Shown here in pieces: positions 27,557 through 36,425 of a stretch of 64,000 bases of DNA (positions are counted from its first letter, which is position 1; each line of letters begins with the position of its first letter). Position numbers and translations under genes: made by a program. Where the stretch lies: positions 913,501-977,500 of the forward strand of contig NZ_CP077093.1 of the NCBI RefSeq assembly GCF_014268755.2. The letters run 5' to 3'. The notes under the pieces were generated by a model, which had not been told where the DNA came from, made no database searches, and saw nothing but the letters and a program-made list of their open reading frames with translations. Source of the stretch: Pseudomonas vanderleydeniana (lineage in GTDB: Bacteria > Pseudomonadota > Gammaproteobacteria > Pseudomonadales > Pseudomonadaceae).

Positions 27557-30306
27557 GTTCCGGGGAGAAACTGTTCGGTCGTCTGCTAGGCCGGGGAGTA
27601 GAGCCGACGCTCACCCCCTTACCCGAGCCGTCCACCTCGGCGGCCGAGCTGCGCATTCGCCTCGACGGCGACGGTCGCGTGCTGGAGGTCGCCGGGCCGC
27701 TGCGCCATGGGCTGGCGGCGATCTCCCGGCAGGGGGCCTACCCGCTGCGCGACCTGCTGGCAACGTCCAGCCACCTGTCGGTCGAGGGCGCGCCGGCGGA
27801 CTGGCTCGGGCATGTCCTGGACCTGGACTTCAACGGCCTCGCCGAGCAGATTGTGCATACCCGTGGCTGGCTCCAGCCCTTTCAGGACGGCTGGTTGCTG
27901 CAGGCGCTGGATATCGGTGACCTGCTCAAGGACAACCAGACGGCGCAGAACCGCGAGTACCTGCAACACTTTGCCGCCCGGATGAGCGAGCAGTTGCGCC
28001 TGTGCAGCCAGGCACGACTGTCCCAGGTCCTCGCCGAACAACTGCAGGCGCTGGCCCAGCGCTGGCAGGTTCCCTGCCTGGCCCTGGCCCTGCTGGATGA
28101 GCCCGGGCAGCAATGGCAGGTGCACAGCCACTACCGGGCCCACGATGCGCCGCCGCTCTGGCAGGAAGGCCAGGCCCTGGGCACTGGGTTGGACAGCCTC
28201 AACGGCACGGCGCCGCTGCGCCTTGAGGTGCGCGAAGGTCTCAGTGAGTACCCACGGCTGCTGGGCGTGATGGGCAATGCCGATGGCCTGCTGGTGCCGT
28301 TTCATGACGAACATGGCGTGGCGGCCTGGCTGCTGTGTGGTTTCTATCCGGTCCGGCAGCGCGCTCCGCAGCTCAGCGACCAGGACTGGCTGCAATTGGC
28401 GGCCGCCCTGGCGGCACCGTTGCTGGGGCGTCGTCGTCAACAGTTGCAGCTCCAGCAGCAGGAGCGCCTGGAAATCCTGCAGGAGTTGCTGGGCACGGGC
28501 TGGTGGGAGTGGCTGCCGGCCAGGGACGAATTGCAACTGGCCGCTCCCCTGGCCCAGATGCTGGGGTTGGGCGAGTCGCAGGCGCCGCTGTCGATGGACG
28601 ACTGGCTGGCGGTGATCCATCCCGCCGATCGTGAGGAAATGACCAGTTGCCTGCGGGACTTGCGCCAGGGCAAGCCCATGCTGCTCTGCGTGCGCCTGTA
28701 CCAGGACGAGGCGGCGGACGCCGCCCGTTGGTATCGACTGCAGGGGCAGTCGCTGGGCATTGGCGAGGCGCAGCGCGTCGTCGGTTTCATGCTCGACATC
28801 AGCGACGTCAAGAATCAGGAGCAGTTGGCTGCCGCCGCCCATGCGCGGCTGGACAACCTCATCGCCAGCTCGCCGGCGGTGATCTATGTGCAGCGGTATG
28901 TCGAGGGCGCGCTGGTCCCGGTGTTCTTCAGCGACAGCCTGCTGCCGTTGCTCGGCCGGACCCTGGCCGACTGCACCCGGGACGGCTTGGCGCAATGGAT
29001 TCACCCCGAGGACCGTGATCGCTACTTCGAGCGAACCCGGCAGTTGCTGCGTGAGGGGCATGTCAGTTGCCGCTATCGGCTCCAGGACCAGCGCGGCGAA
29101 TATCACTGGCTGCTCGACGAGGCGCGCCTGCTGCGTGACGACCTGGGCCTGCCGGTGGAGGCGGTGGGCCTGTGGATGGACGTCACCGAGGCCACCCTGG
29201 CTGCCGAGCGTATCGAGAAAAGCGAGGAACGCTACCGGATCCTGGTGGAGGATTCGCCGGCGATGATCTGCCGCTACCGGCCGGACCTGACGCTGATCTT
29301 CGGCAACAAGCCGCTGGCGAAGTACCTCGAATGCCCGCCTGAGCAATTGCCGGGCGTGAACCTGGGCAGTTGGATGTCGCCGGAGCAGCATGCCGCGTTT
29401 GTGAAGCGGCTGGAGCAACTGACTCCCGAGCTGCCGGTCAGTACCGCCGAGATCAGCCTGCAACTGCCTGGCCGCGAGCATGCCTGGTGGGTCTGGTCCG
29501 ACCGCGGGGTGTTCGATGCCCAGGGCCGGCTACAGGAAATCCAGGCCGTGGGCCGCGACAACACCGAGGTGCGCCGTTCCCAGCAGCAACTGACCCAGAG
29601 CGCGAAAATGGCCACCCTCGGCGAGATGGCCACCGGGCTCGCCCACGAGATCAACCAGCCGTTGAACGTGATGCGCATGGCCATCGTCAACGTGCTCAAG
29701 CGCCTGGGCAACGGTGATGTACAGATCGACTACCTGCAGGACAAGCTCAACCGTATCGATGCCCAGGTCCAGCGGGCGGCGCGGGTGGTCGATCACATGC
29801 GGGTGTTCGGTCGCCGCTCGGAAATCGAGGCCGCCCCGTTCAATCCGGCCCAGGCGGTGGAGGGCACCCTGTCGCTGCTCAGCGAAGGCATGAAGGGCAA
29901 GGGCGTGCAGTTGCGGGTGCCGCCGATCGAGTTCGAGGTGCAGGTACGCGGCTTCGTCGACCAGCTGGAGCAAGTGTTGATCAACCTGATGGTCAACGCC
30001 CGCGATGCGTTGCTGAGCAAGCGCGAGAAGAACCGGGACTTCGAACCCTGGATCTCGGTCACCGCCGAGCATGACGAACGTTCGGTGCGGCTGATCGTCG
30101 AGGACAATGGTGGCGGTATCGACCCGCGCCTGCTGGAGCGGATCTTCGAGCCGTTCTTCACCACCAAGCCGGTGGGCATCGGTACCGGCCTGGGTTTGTC
30201 GGTGAGCTATGGCATCGTCGAGAACATGGGCGGGCGGATGAGCGTGCGCAATGGCGACGATGGCGCACGCTTCTGTGTCGAGTTGCCGCTGGTGCTAGAT
30301 CACTAG
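27553..30306 (+). CDS. pprA: PprA-type hybrid-sensing histidine kinase
   Basis: The 917-residue kinase has no clear membrane segment. It has an N-terminal region with a likely GAF/PAS module (about 150-300), at least three PAS/PAC segments (about 300-680), a HisKA box with His698 in [10 protein letters not shown], and an HATPase domain with [20 protein letters not shown] and [11 protein letters not shown]. It would phosphorylate PprB. The start is a TTG overlapping the previous stop (TTTTGA); no ATG or GTG nearby is better, and the resulting length fits PprA. It ends tail-to-tail with tadG, sharing 12 bp. Confidence 0.85.
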   Translation: MSSGEKLFGRLLGRGVEPTLTPLPEPSTSAAELRIRLDGDGRVLEVAGPLRHGLAAISRQGAYPLRDLLATSSHLSVEGAPADWLGHVLDLDFNGLAEQIVHTRGWLQPFQDGWLLQALDIGDLLKDNQTAQNREYLQHFAARMSEQLRLCSQARLSQVLAEQLQALAQRWQVPCLALALLDEPGQQWQVHSHYRAHDAPPLWQEGQALGTGLDSLNGTAPLRLEVREGLSEYPRLLGVMGNADGLLVPFHDEHGVAAWLLCGFYPVRQRAPQLSDQDWLQLAAALAAPLLGRRRQQLQLQQQERLEILQELLGTGWWEWLPARDELQLAAPLAQMLGLGESQAPLSMDDWLAVIHPADREEMTSCLRDLRQGKPMLLCVRLYQDEAADAARWYRLQGQSLGIGEAQRVVGFMLDISDVKNQEQLAAAAHARLDNLIASSPAVIYVQRYVEGALVPVFFSDSLLPLLGRTLADCTRDGLAQWIHPEDRDRYFERTRQLLREGHVSCRYRLQDQRGEYHWLLDEARLLRDDLGLPVEAVGLWMDVTEATLAAERIEKSEERYRILVEDSPAMICRYRPDLTLIFGNKPLAKYLECPPEQLPGVNLGSWMSPEQHAAFVKRLEQLTPELPVSTAEISLQLPGREHAWWVWSDRGVFDAQGRLQEIQAVGRDNTEVRRSQQQLTQSAKMATLGEMATGLAHEINQPLNVMRMAIVNVLKRLGNGDVQIDYLQDKLNRIDAQVQRAARVVDHMRVFGRRSEIEAAPFNPAQAVEGTLSLLSEGMKGKGVQLRVPPIEFEVQVRGFVDQLEQVLINLMVNARDALLSKREKNRDFEPWISVTAEHDERSVRLIVEDNGGGIDPRLLERIFEPFFTTKPVGIGTGLGLSVSYGIVENMGGRMSVRNGDDGARFCVELPLVLDH

Positions 30307-32235
30307 GTAGGCCTTGCCGGTCTGGCCGCAGGTGAGGTTGGCGCCGACGCTGACACTGTTGATGTCGATACCCAGGTTGAGTAGCAGATTATTGATCAAG
30401 GGGGTGACAAGGCTGCTGAGCAGGCCGGTGATTGCCGAGATCAGCGTGTTCAGAGTCTGGGACAGTGCGGATAGCAATGTGTTCAGCAACCCTCCGATCA
30501 GCCCGGAACTCAGGGTGGGGGAGTGAACAATGAGTGTCGGGTTGTTCAGGGCGTTCGTCAGTATGCTTTGAGCGGTTGGCCTTGGGACTGACTGGATCAG
30601 CGTCTGACCACTGTTCACGTTCGGTGGGTTGTTGAAGAGCATGTTTTGAACAGTTGTCTGGTCCAGCGGGATGTTTACAAGCAATTCGCTTCCACCTCCT
30701 GCGAATGGCGTGCGGGCACCGCAGGTCGTTCCATGACAGACCTTGCTGCCGATATCGATTAGTGTCAGGGGGCTGACGCTCTCGGCTGACGACCCAGAGA
30801 ACCAGATGGCCTTGTCTATACGGCCTATTTTCAGGGCGCCAGCAGCGGTAGTGGTGGTGGCGGAGAGAGTCTTGCTTCCAGTCCCGCTTGCAGGGCAGCT
30901 GTAGTCCGTGACATGGCTGGCTCCCATTCCTATCTCAAGACCTATGTCCAGATTCAGGTTGGGCAGTACCTGCAGGTCGGTCTGTGTACAGGTTCCACCC
31001 AGCAGGCACCCCGGCCCCAACAGTGTATTGATGGAGCCAACGATGACGTTCAGGGTCGAGTTCACCAATTGCAGAACCGCATTTATCAGCGATAGGTCTA
31101 CGGATATCAAAGCCCTGATCTGGCCCGTCTGAACATATATCTGGTTCGGACCGGTCGGGTTCTGCTTCGCCAGCCTGGGGTCGCCTATCGCGGAGAACTG
31201 TGGTGGTTGGATGACACCTACGGTGGTCGTGACGCCCGCCACGCCGAGAATACTCACCGGTAGCGCTGCTATCGCGGCGCCATTCCTGTTCGCCAACTGT
31301 ACGAATCCCTGGATCAGTTGGAATAGCTGAACATCGGCATTCAGCCCATTCGCCAGGGTTCCCGTCTGGAGCTTCAGCAGATCTCCCAGCTTGATCGGGC
31401 TTGCTCCGGTCGCGGCGACCTGAAGATTGCCCAGTGCAGTCGTCACGGCTGCTGTGGCTCCGTTGGCGGCCAGCACGTCGGCAGCCGCTTTTATGAAGGT
31501 CGTCACACTGGCCTGGGTATTGAGCAACGCGTTGTAGTCACCAGCGGTCACTCCCAGGGATAGGGCCAACTGGTTCATGTAGCTGAGCAGGTTTATGTTG
31601 GTTTTGACCAGTCCATCCCAGCCGGCAGTACTGATATTGACGTTCCCTCCCAGCAGTCCGGAGAACAGCGGGTTTAGGACGTTGGATCGGGTTGTGTCGA
31701 CGCTGAGCAGGGTGCTGCGGATATTCAGCTGTGCCAGGTAGGGTAACGGTGCCGCAGCGACTGCCGTAGCCGTCAGTTGGGTGGTCAGGTTGGTGGGGCC
31801 GCTTGAAAACAACGCGCCGATTCCGGCAGCAACGCTGGTCGTCACCGATGTCGTCGCAGTGACACGAATAGCGTCGGATTTACTGGCATCGACACTGAAG
31901 GTCCGCAGATTGTTGGCACCTGTAACCAGTGTGCCGCAGACGGTTGCCAGTGTATTGTCAGATCCGACCACAAAGGCATTCCTGTTGGCGCTCTGGGTCG
32001 CATAAGTGGCGGCACTCAAGCCCGCCTGGCAGTTGCCTCCCCGACTGACAGCCTCAAGCGCCGCCGTATCGGCAACCCTTTGCAGGTTCCGTTTCGCCAG
32101 GTACAACCGCCCGGTATCGACCACCACCACCATGCAGACCAACGCCAACCCGAGGGTCAGGGCAGCCATCAGGCCGATGGCGCCGCGTTGCCTGGACGGG
32201 TCGCGAAATACCCGCGCACGACGGGGGAAAGACAT
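30295..32235 (-). CDS. tadG: TadG-like pilus-associated protein
   Basis: The 646-residue protein begins with the TadG N-terminal signature (RQRGAIGLMAALTLGLALVC, then YLAKRNLQRVADTAALEA), a membrane anchor after a short basic tail. The long remainder is low in charge, with many Asn, Thr, Leu and Ile, and appears exported. TadG-family proteins accompany Tad pili and may act as surface or minor components. Third codon positions look more relaxed than in the neighbours. Compared with P. aeruginosa, where tadG precedes pprB, here it is at the end of the island on the opposite strand. Confidence 0.82.
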   Translation of the reverse strand: MSFPRRARVFRDPSRQRGAIGLMAALTLGLALVCMVVVVDTGRLYLAKRNLQRVADTAALEAVSRGGNCQAGLSAATYATQSANRNAFVVGSDNTLATVCGTLVTGANNLRTFSVDASKSDAIRVTATTSVTTSVAAGIGALFSSGPTNLTTQLTATAVAAAPLPYLAQLNIRSTLLSVDTTRSNVLNPLFSGLLGGNVNISTAGWDGLVKTNINLLSYMNQLALSLGVTAGDYNALLNTQASVTTFIKAAADVLAANGATAAVTTALGNLQVAATGASPIKLGDLLKLQTGTLANGLNADVQLFQLIQGFVQLANRNGAAIAALPVSILGVAGVTTTVGVIQPPQFSAIGDPRLAKQNPTGPNQIYVQTGQIRALISVDLSLINAVLQLVNSTLNVIVGSINTLLGPGCLLGGTCTQTDLQVLPNLNLDIGLEIGMGASHVTDYSCPASGTGSKTLSATTTTAAGALKIGRIDKAIWFSGSSAESVSPLTLIDIGSKVCHGTTCGARTPFAGGGSELLVNIPLDQTTVQNMLFNNPPNVNSGQTLIQSVPRPTAQSILTNALNNPTLIVHSPTLSSGLIGGLLNTLLSALSQTLNTLISAITGLLSSLVTPLINNLLLNLGIDINSVSVGANLTCGQTGKAYLVI

Positions 32236-32332
32236 CGAGCACTCCTTTGCCGGCGCGTGGCCGAGCGCTTACTTTCCTGTGTTGCATGCCAGTGTAGTCA
32301 AGGCTGGTGGAAGCGTGGCGGACGCCCAGGTC

Positions 32333-33165
32333 GTCGTGGCGAGCGGGCTTGCCCGCGTTGGGCTGCAAGGCAGCCCCGGAGTCGGCAATTGCGGTGTGTC
32401 AGGTGCAGGTGCGAGGCCGGTTTCAGGGCTGCTGCGCACCCCAGCGCGGGCAAGCCCGCTCACCACAGTGGGTGGAGGTCCATGGCCGGTGGGGATTATC
32501 TGGGAGGTCGCTTGCCATCACTTGCCGGCGAACGGGTCCACCAGCTGATAGTCGATGTCGTGGCAAGCGGGCTTGCCCGCGTTGGGCTGCAAGGCAGCCC
32601 CGGAGTCGGCAATTGCGGTGTGTCAGGTGCAGGTGCGAGGCCGGTTCAGGGCTGCTGCGCACCCCAGCGCGGGCAAGCCCGCTCACCACAGTGGGTGGAG
32701 GTCCATGGCCGGTGGGGATTATCTGGGCGGTCGCTCGCCATCACTTGCCGTCGAACGGGTCCACCAGCTGATAGTCGATGTCGTGGCGAGCGGGCTTGCC
32801 CGCGTTGGGCTGCAAGGCAGCCCCGGAGTCGGCAATTGCGGTGTGTCAGGTGCAGGTGCGAGGCCGGTTTCAGGGCTGCTGCGCACCCCAGCGCGGGCAA
32901 GCCCGCTCACCACAGTGGGTGGAGGGCCATGGCCGGTGGGGATTATCTGGGCGGTCGCTCGCCATCACTTGCCGTCGAACGGGTCCACCAGCTGATAGTC
33001 GCTGTCGTGGCGAGCGGGCTTGCCCGCGTTGGGCTGCAAGGCAGCCCCGGAGTCGGCAATTGCGGTGTGTCAGGTGCAGGTGCGAGGCCGGTTTCAGGGC
33101 TGCTACGCACCCCAGCGAGGGCAAGCCCGCTCACCACAGTGGGTGGGGGCCATGGCCGGTAGAGA
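32333..33165. repeat. Tandem array of four ~224-bp REPIN/gene-tail units
   Basis: Unit boundaries fall at 32341, 32565, 32788 and 33012; units are 223 or 224 bp, and the last runs into the 3' end of the DUF4136 gene. Each unit has a large palindrome with arms like GAGCGGGCTTGCCCGCG and its near-complement about 100 bp later. This is followed by a segment matching the tail of the adjacent gene, including its CCGCCCAGATAA terminus and the region encoding IDYQ...FDG. Units differ at only a few positions. Open frames across the array shift between units because 224 is not a multiple of three, so no protein is encoded. Confidence 0.93.
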
Positions 33166-33729
33166 TTATCTGGGCGGGTAGTTCGCCATCAGCTTGCCCA
33201 CGGTCTTTTGGATGGCGGCACTGCGTTCGGCGGGTGTCGGCAGGTTGTCCATGTCCTGCTCGGCACTGCCGCGCCAGACCAGCTTGCCGTCCCTGCCGTC
33301 GAACAGGTCCACCTGGATCGTCGCGACCTGATAGTCGATGTTGCGGATCTCGGTGTAGCCCGGGCCCGCCCACAGGCCTCCACCCCGCCATGGGCCACCC
33401 CAGCCACCGCCATAATTGGTGGCGACCTGTTGCTGGCGGTTGTCGACGATCAGATAGGCCTGCACCTTCACATCGGCCTTGCCGCCGGCGGATGCCGGAC
33501 GCAGGCCTCGCTGGTCCAGTTGCTCACCGACCGCCTGGCGGATGCGCTGCTCGGTCAGGTCGCTCTTGATCCGTGGATCGTCCGGACGGTATTGCAGCGC
33601 GGGTTCTTTCCAGCTCCAACTGCGATAGCCGGCGAAATCGCGGCTGGCGTCGAAGTCGTGGTTGACCTGGGTGGTCTCGCACGCGCTGAGCAGCACGGCA
33701 AAAGCCACTAAAGCGAGACGGCGGAACAT
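33166..33729 (-). CDS. DUF4136 lipoprotein
   Basis: The 187-residue protein has a lipoprotein signal peptide with lipobox LLSAC (Cys17) and a DUF4136 domain (DFDASRDFAGYRSWSWKEPA... to the C-terminal AIQKTVGKLMANYPPR). A Gly/Trp-rich loop lies at about residues 108-125. Such proteins are outer-membrane or periplasmic lipoproteins of unknown function. It follows a paralogue by 30 bp on the same strand. Pieces of its 3' end recur in the tandem array immediately downstream. Confidence 0.88.
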   Translation of the reverse strand: MFRRLALVAFAVLLSACETTQVNHDFDASRDFAGYRSWSWKEPALQYRPDDPRIKSDLTEQRIRQAVGEQLDQRGLRPASAGGKADVKVQAYLIVDNRQQQVATNYGGGWGGPWRGGGLWAGPGYTEIRNIDYQVATIQVDLFDGRDGKLVWRGSAEQDMDNLPTPAERSAAIQKTVGKLMANYPPR

Positions 33730-33759
33730 GATCTTTCTCCGGTAGCCTGGGAAGGTTGT

Positions 33760-34368
33760 CTAGCTGGGTGGATAGGCGGCCAGGGCCTTGTGCACCGCTT
33801 CGCGCAGTGCATCCGCGCGTTCGAGCTGATTGCCCTGGCTGGCGGTTTCGGCGCTGGCGCTCCAGACCGGCTGGCCGGTCGCCGCATCGAACAGGCTGAC
33901 ACGCGCCACGAGCACCTGGACCTCATAGGTGCGCACGATCGGCACGCTGTGGTACACGCCGTATCGGTTGCCATACGGACCGCCGCCATAGCCCCCGGCG
34001 TAGCCATAGTCCTCCTGGACCTGGCGCAGGCGTTTTTCCATGTGCACGTCGGCGCTGACCCGCAGGTCCGGCGGTGTCCCGTCGCGACGTGGGCGCAGGC
34101 CCTGCTCGTCGAGGGCGTTGCCGACCATCTCGGCCAGTTGCGCCGAGTCGGCCCAGGTGGTGCCGGCGGGCTGGCGGTCGTTGAGCCAGGCCCAGGTCCG
34201 ATAGCGGCCATAGTCCCGGGCGGGTGCCGGATAGGCGCTCAGATCCAGGGTCCGGGCAGCCTGGGGCGGCGCTGGCGGGATCGGCATCGAACTGGCGGTA
34301 TACGGATTCGGACTCGAACAGGCCGCAAGCCCCAGGCACAGCGTTGACAGCACGAAACGGCGATTCAT
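33760..34368 (-). CDS. DUF4136 lipoprotein, paralogue
   Basis: The 202-residue protein has lipobox LAACS (Cys15-16 region) after [13 protein letters not shown], then a DUF4136 domain ([20 protein letters not shown], ending [14 protein letters not shown]). It shares the domain, the Gly/Tyr-rich loop and the C-terminal pattern with the next gene, so the pair arose by duplication. The ATG at 34368 has a GGAGGA ribosome site; the frame is open to 34590 but that part overlaps cmoM in reverse. Function unknown. Confidence 0.87.
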   Translation of the reverse strand: MNRRFVLSTLCLGLAACSSPNPYTASSMPIPPAPPQAARTLDLSAYPAPARDYGRYRTWAWLNDRQPAGTTWADSAQLAEMVGNALDEQGLRPRRDGTPPDLRVSADVHMEKRLRQVQEDYGYAGGYGGGPYGNRYGVYHSVPIVRTYEVQVLVARVSLFDAATGQPVWSASAETASQGNQLERADALREAVHKALAAYPPS

Positions 34369-34381
34369 GGCATCCTCCGTA

Positions 34382-35131
34382 TTACACCGGTCGGCAGATC
34401 CAGTGCAGGTAGCGCCCAAGCCCGGCAAAGCTCGGGTGACGACGATGGGCCAACTCCATCTCCAGCAGGTCGACCAGCTCGGCGCGGTTCTGGAACTCGA
34501 CCGGCATGTAGTCATGGAACACCCTGACGCCGCTCTGGGTCTCGACGTTCCACAGACCTTCAAGTTGCGCCGCCAGCTCACGTGGATCAAGCGGTTGTTG
34601 CGGGGTCAGGCTCTGTTTCTCACCGGCCATGTCGTTCTTGCGCATCTTGCGGAAATGGCCCTTGAGCAGGTTGCGGTAGATCAGCGCATCGCGGTTGTAG
34701 AAGGCCAGGGACAACCAGCCGCCGGGCTTGGCCAACTGATGCAGGACCGGCAGGATCGCGTGGGGTTCGGCCAGCCATTCCAGTACCGCGTGGCACAGCA
34801 CCAGGTCGTAGGGCTCGGTGAGCTGGCCGAGCAGTTCCTGCCACGGCGCCTGGATGAAGATCGCCGGCTGCCCGGCCTCGGCGAAGCGCTGGCGGGCGCC
34901 CTCGAGCATCGGCTCGGCGGGCTCGGCTAGGGTCACGTGGTGGCCGCGCTGGGCCAGCCACAGTGACATGTGGCCCAGGCCGGCGCCGATGTCCAGCACT
35001 CGCAGCGGCCGGTCCGGCAGGCTTTCGGCGAGATCGGCCTGCAACACTGCGAGACGGATCGCACCCTTGGCGCCGCCGTAGATCTTCTCGGCGAAGCGGG
35101 TGGCCAACTGGTCGAAATGGCGGTCGCTCAT
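34382..35131 (-). CDS. cmoM: tRNA 5-carboxymethoxyuridine methyltransferase
   Basis: The 249-residue class I SAM methyltransferase matches CmoM (formerly SmtA), which methylates cmo5U at the wobble position of tRNA. The SAM motif is [19 protein letters not shown], followed by the acidic LAEPAEPM and a CHAVLEWL motif. The ATG overlaps the stop of the upstream MazG-like gene (ATGA). A 13-bp gap separates it from the DUF4136 pair. Confidence 0.92.
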   Translation of the reverse strand: MSDRHFDQLATRFAEKIYGGAKGAIRLAVLQADLAESLPDRPLRVLDIGAGLGHMSLWLAQRGHHVTLAEPAEPMLEGARQRFAEAGQPAIFIQAPWQELLGQLTEPYDLVLCHAVLEWLAEPHAILPVLHQLAKPGGWLSLAFYNRDALIYRNLLKGHFRKMRKNDMAGEKQSLTPQQPLDPRELAAQLEGLWNVETQSGVRVFHDYMPVEFQNRAELVDLLEMELAHRRHPSFAGLGRYLHWICRPV

Positions 35132-35433
35132 CGGGCGAACCGCCGTTCGCTGTCGGCCAGCTTGGCGCGGACCACTTCGTTCATGTCCAGCCCCAGCTCA
35201 CTGCACAGCAACAGGAGATAGAGAATGATGTCACCGACTTCCTGCCCGGCATGGGCGAGTTTTTCTGGCGGTAGCTGGCGCGACTGATCCTCGGTCAGCC
35301 ACTGGAATATCTCCACCAGCTCGGCCATTTCGACGCTGGCGGCCATCGCCAGGTTTTTCGGGCTGTGGAATGGCTTCCAGTCGTTGCGATCACGGATGCC
35401 GTGCAGGCGTTGGGTCAGTTCGTCGAGGTTCAT
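35128..35433 (-). CDS. MazG-like nucleotide pyrophosphohydrolase
   Basis: The 101-residue all-alpha NTP pyrophosphatase has the metal-binding pattern E-x2-E at SVEMAELVEIFQW and a second acidic site at GQEVGDIILYL (E-x2-D). The family hydrolyses non-canonical or dCTP-like nucleotides to monophosphates; the substrate here is not determined. It is translationally coupled to cmoM. Confidence 0.9.
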   Translation of the reverse strand: MNLDELTQRLHGIRDRNDWKPFHSPKNLAMAASVEMAELVEIFQWLTEDQSRQLPPEKLAHAGQEVGDIILYLLLLCSELGLDMNEVVRAKLADSERRFAR

Positions 35434-35568
35434 GCGTGGTGTTCTCCTTCCAGGCCGCTAGCTTCCGGTGGATGGGAATGGGAAGCAAGGGCCTCTCCAT
35501 GAAGAGAACGTTCCAGGCCGATGAAATATTCGTCGGCCCCAGCCAATTGTCAGCTTGCCGGACGTGCC

Positions 35569-36423
35569 TCAGGCCATCGGTTGCCAATGCCCGGTCATGT
35601 GTTCCAGCTCCCCGGCACCGATCAGTCGCAGGTCACCGCTGGAGCCCGGGACGCTGGCGTGCAGCACCAGTTCATTGGGCAGGTGCACCGGTTTCCTGAA
35701 CGTCACGTCGATCTCGATGTTCGCCGCCGGCAGGTGATTGCCCAGGGCCGCCAGGGTACGCGCCTTGTTCCACAGGCCGTGGGCGATGGCCCTGGGAAAA
35801 CCGAACAGCCGGGCGCTGAGGGCGCTCAGGTGGATCGGGTTGTAGTCCCCGGAGACCTTGGCGTATTGCCGGCCGATATTGCCCGGGCACGGCCAGCTTG
35901 CCAGTTCGAGCAAAGGGGCTGGCACCGAGTGCAGAGGGTCGGGCGGAGTGCCCGGCAACTCGACCCCGCGACAGAGCATGCGGCTCTCGGCTTCCCACAG
36001 CGGTCCCAGGGCATCGTCGATCTGGGTCACGAGGTCGAAGGTCGCGCCCTTGGCGTGGGGTTGCAGGTTCTGCACCTGGACGCCGACCCGCAGGCTGGTG
36101 ACGCCACCGAGTGGGCGCAGGATGCGGATCCGGTTGCTCAAGTGGACCAGACCCATCAGCGGAAAGGGAAAGTTTTTGGCGGTCAGCAGTTGCAATTGCA
36201 GGGGGAAGGCCAGCACATGGGGATAGGTCGCTGGCATCAGGCCGGTGTCGGCGAACCCGCAGATCCGCCGATAGGCGGCCAGGCGCTTGGTGTCGACGGT
36301 GACCCAGCAGCGCAGGCCTTCGCCCGGCAGTTGTGTACCGGTGATCTTGCGGCGGCGGGCTGCCCGGACATACAGGCCGGGCAGCCCGGGGGCGGCGTTC
36401 AGGTATTGCCAGTTCACGAGCAT
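35569..36423 (-). CDS. MaoC-family (R)-specific dehydratase/hydratase
   Basis: The 284-residue protein carries a C-terminal hot-dog MaoC domain with the hydratase motif YAKVSGDYNPIHLSALSARL (Asp and His catalytic) and GFPRAIAHGLWN. The N-terminal half resembles a degenerate second hot-dog fold. It should hydrate enoyl-CoA/ACP or dehydrate (R)-3-hydroxyacyl substrates. It follows the fabG-like gene by 2 bp and faces a thiolase across a shared promoter region, forming a fatty-acyl module. Confidence 0.87.
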   Translation of the reverse strand: MLVNWQYLNAAPGLPGLYVRAARRRKITGTQLPGEGLRCWVTVDTKRLAAYRRICGFADTGLMPATYPHVLAFPLQLQLLTAKNFPFPLMGLVHLSNRIRILRPLGGVTSLRVGVQVQNLQPHAKGATFDLVTQIDDALGPLWEAESRMLCRGVELPGTPPDPLHSVPAPLLELASWPCPGNIGRQYAKVSGDYNPIHLSALSARLFGFPRAIAHGLWNKARTLAALGNHLPAANIEIDVTFRKPVHLPNELVLHASVPGSSGDLRLIGAGELEHMTGHWQPMA

Positions 36424-36425
36424 GT

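Noticed and set aside
32333..33165. Possible CRISPR array or repeat protein in the tandem region
   Set aside because: Units are about 224 bp with no short repeat/variable spacer pattern, and 224 bp is not a multiple of three, so no frame repeats. It is a REPIN-type tandem array.
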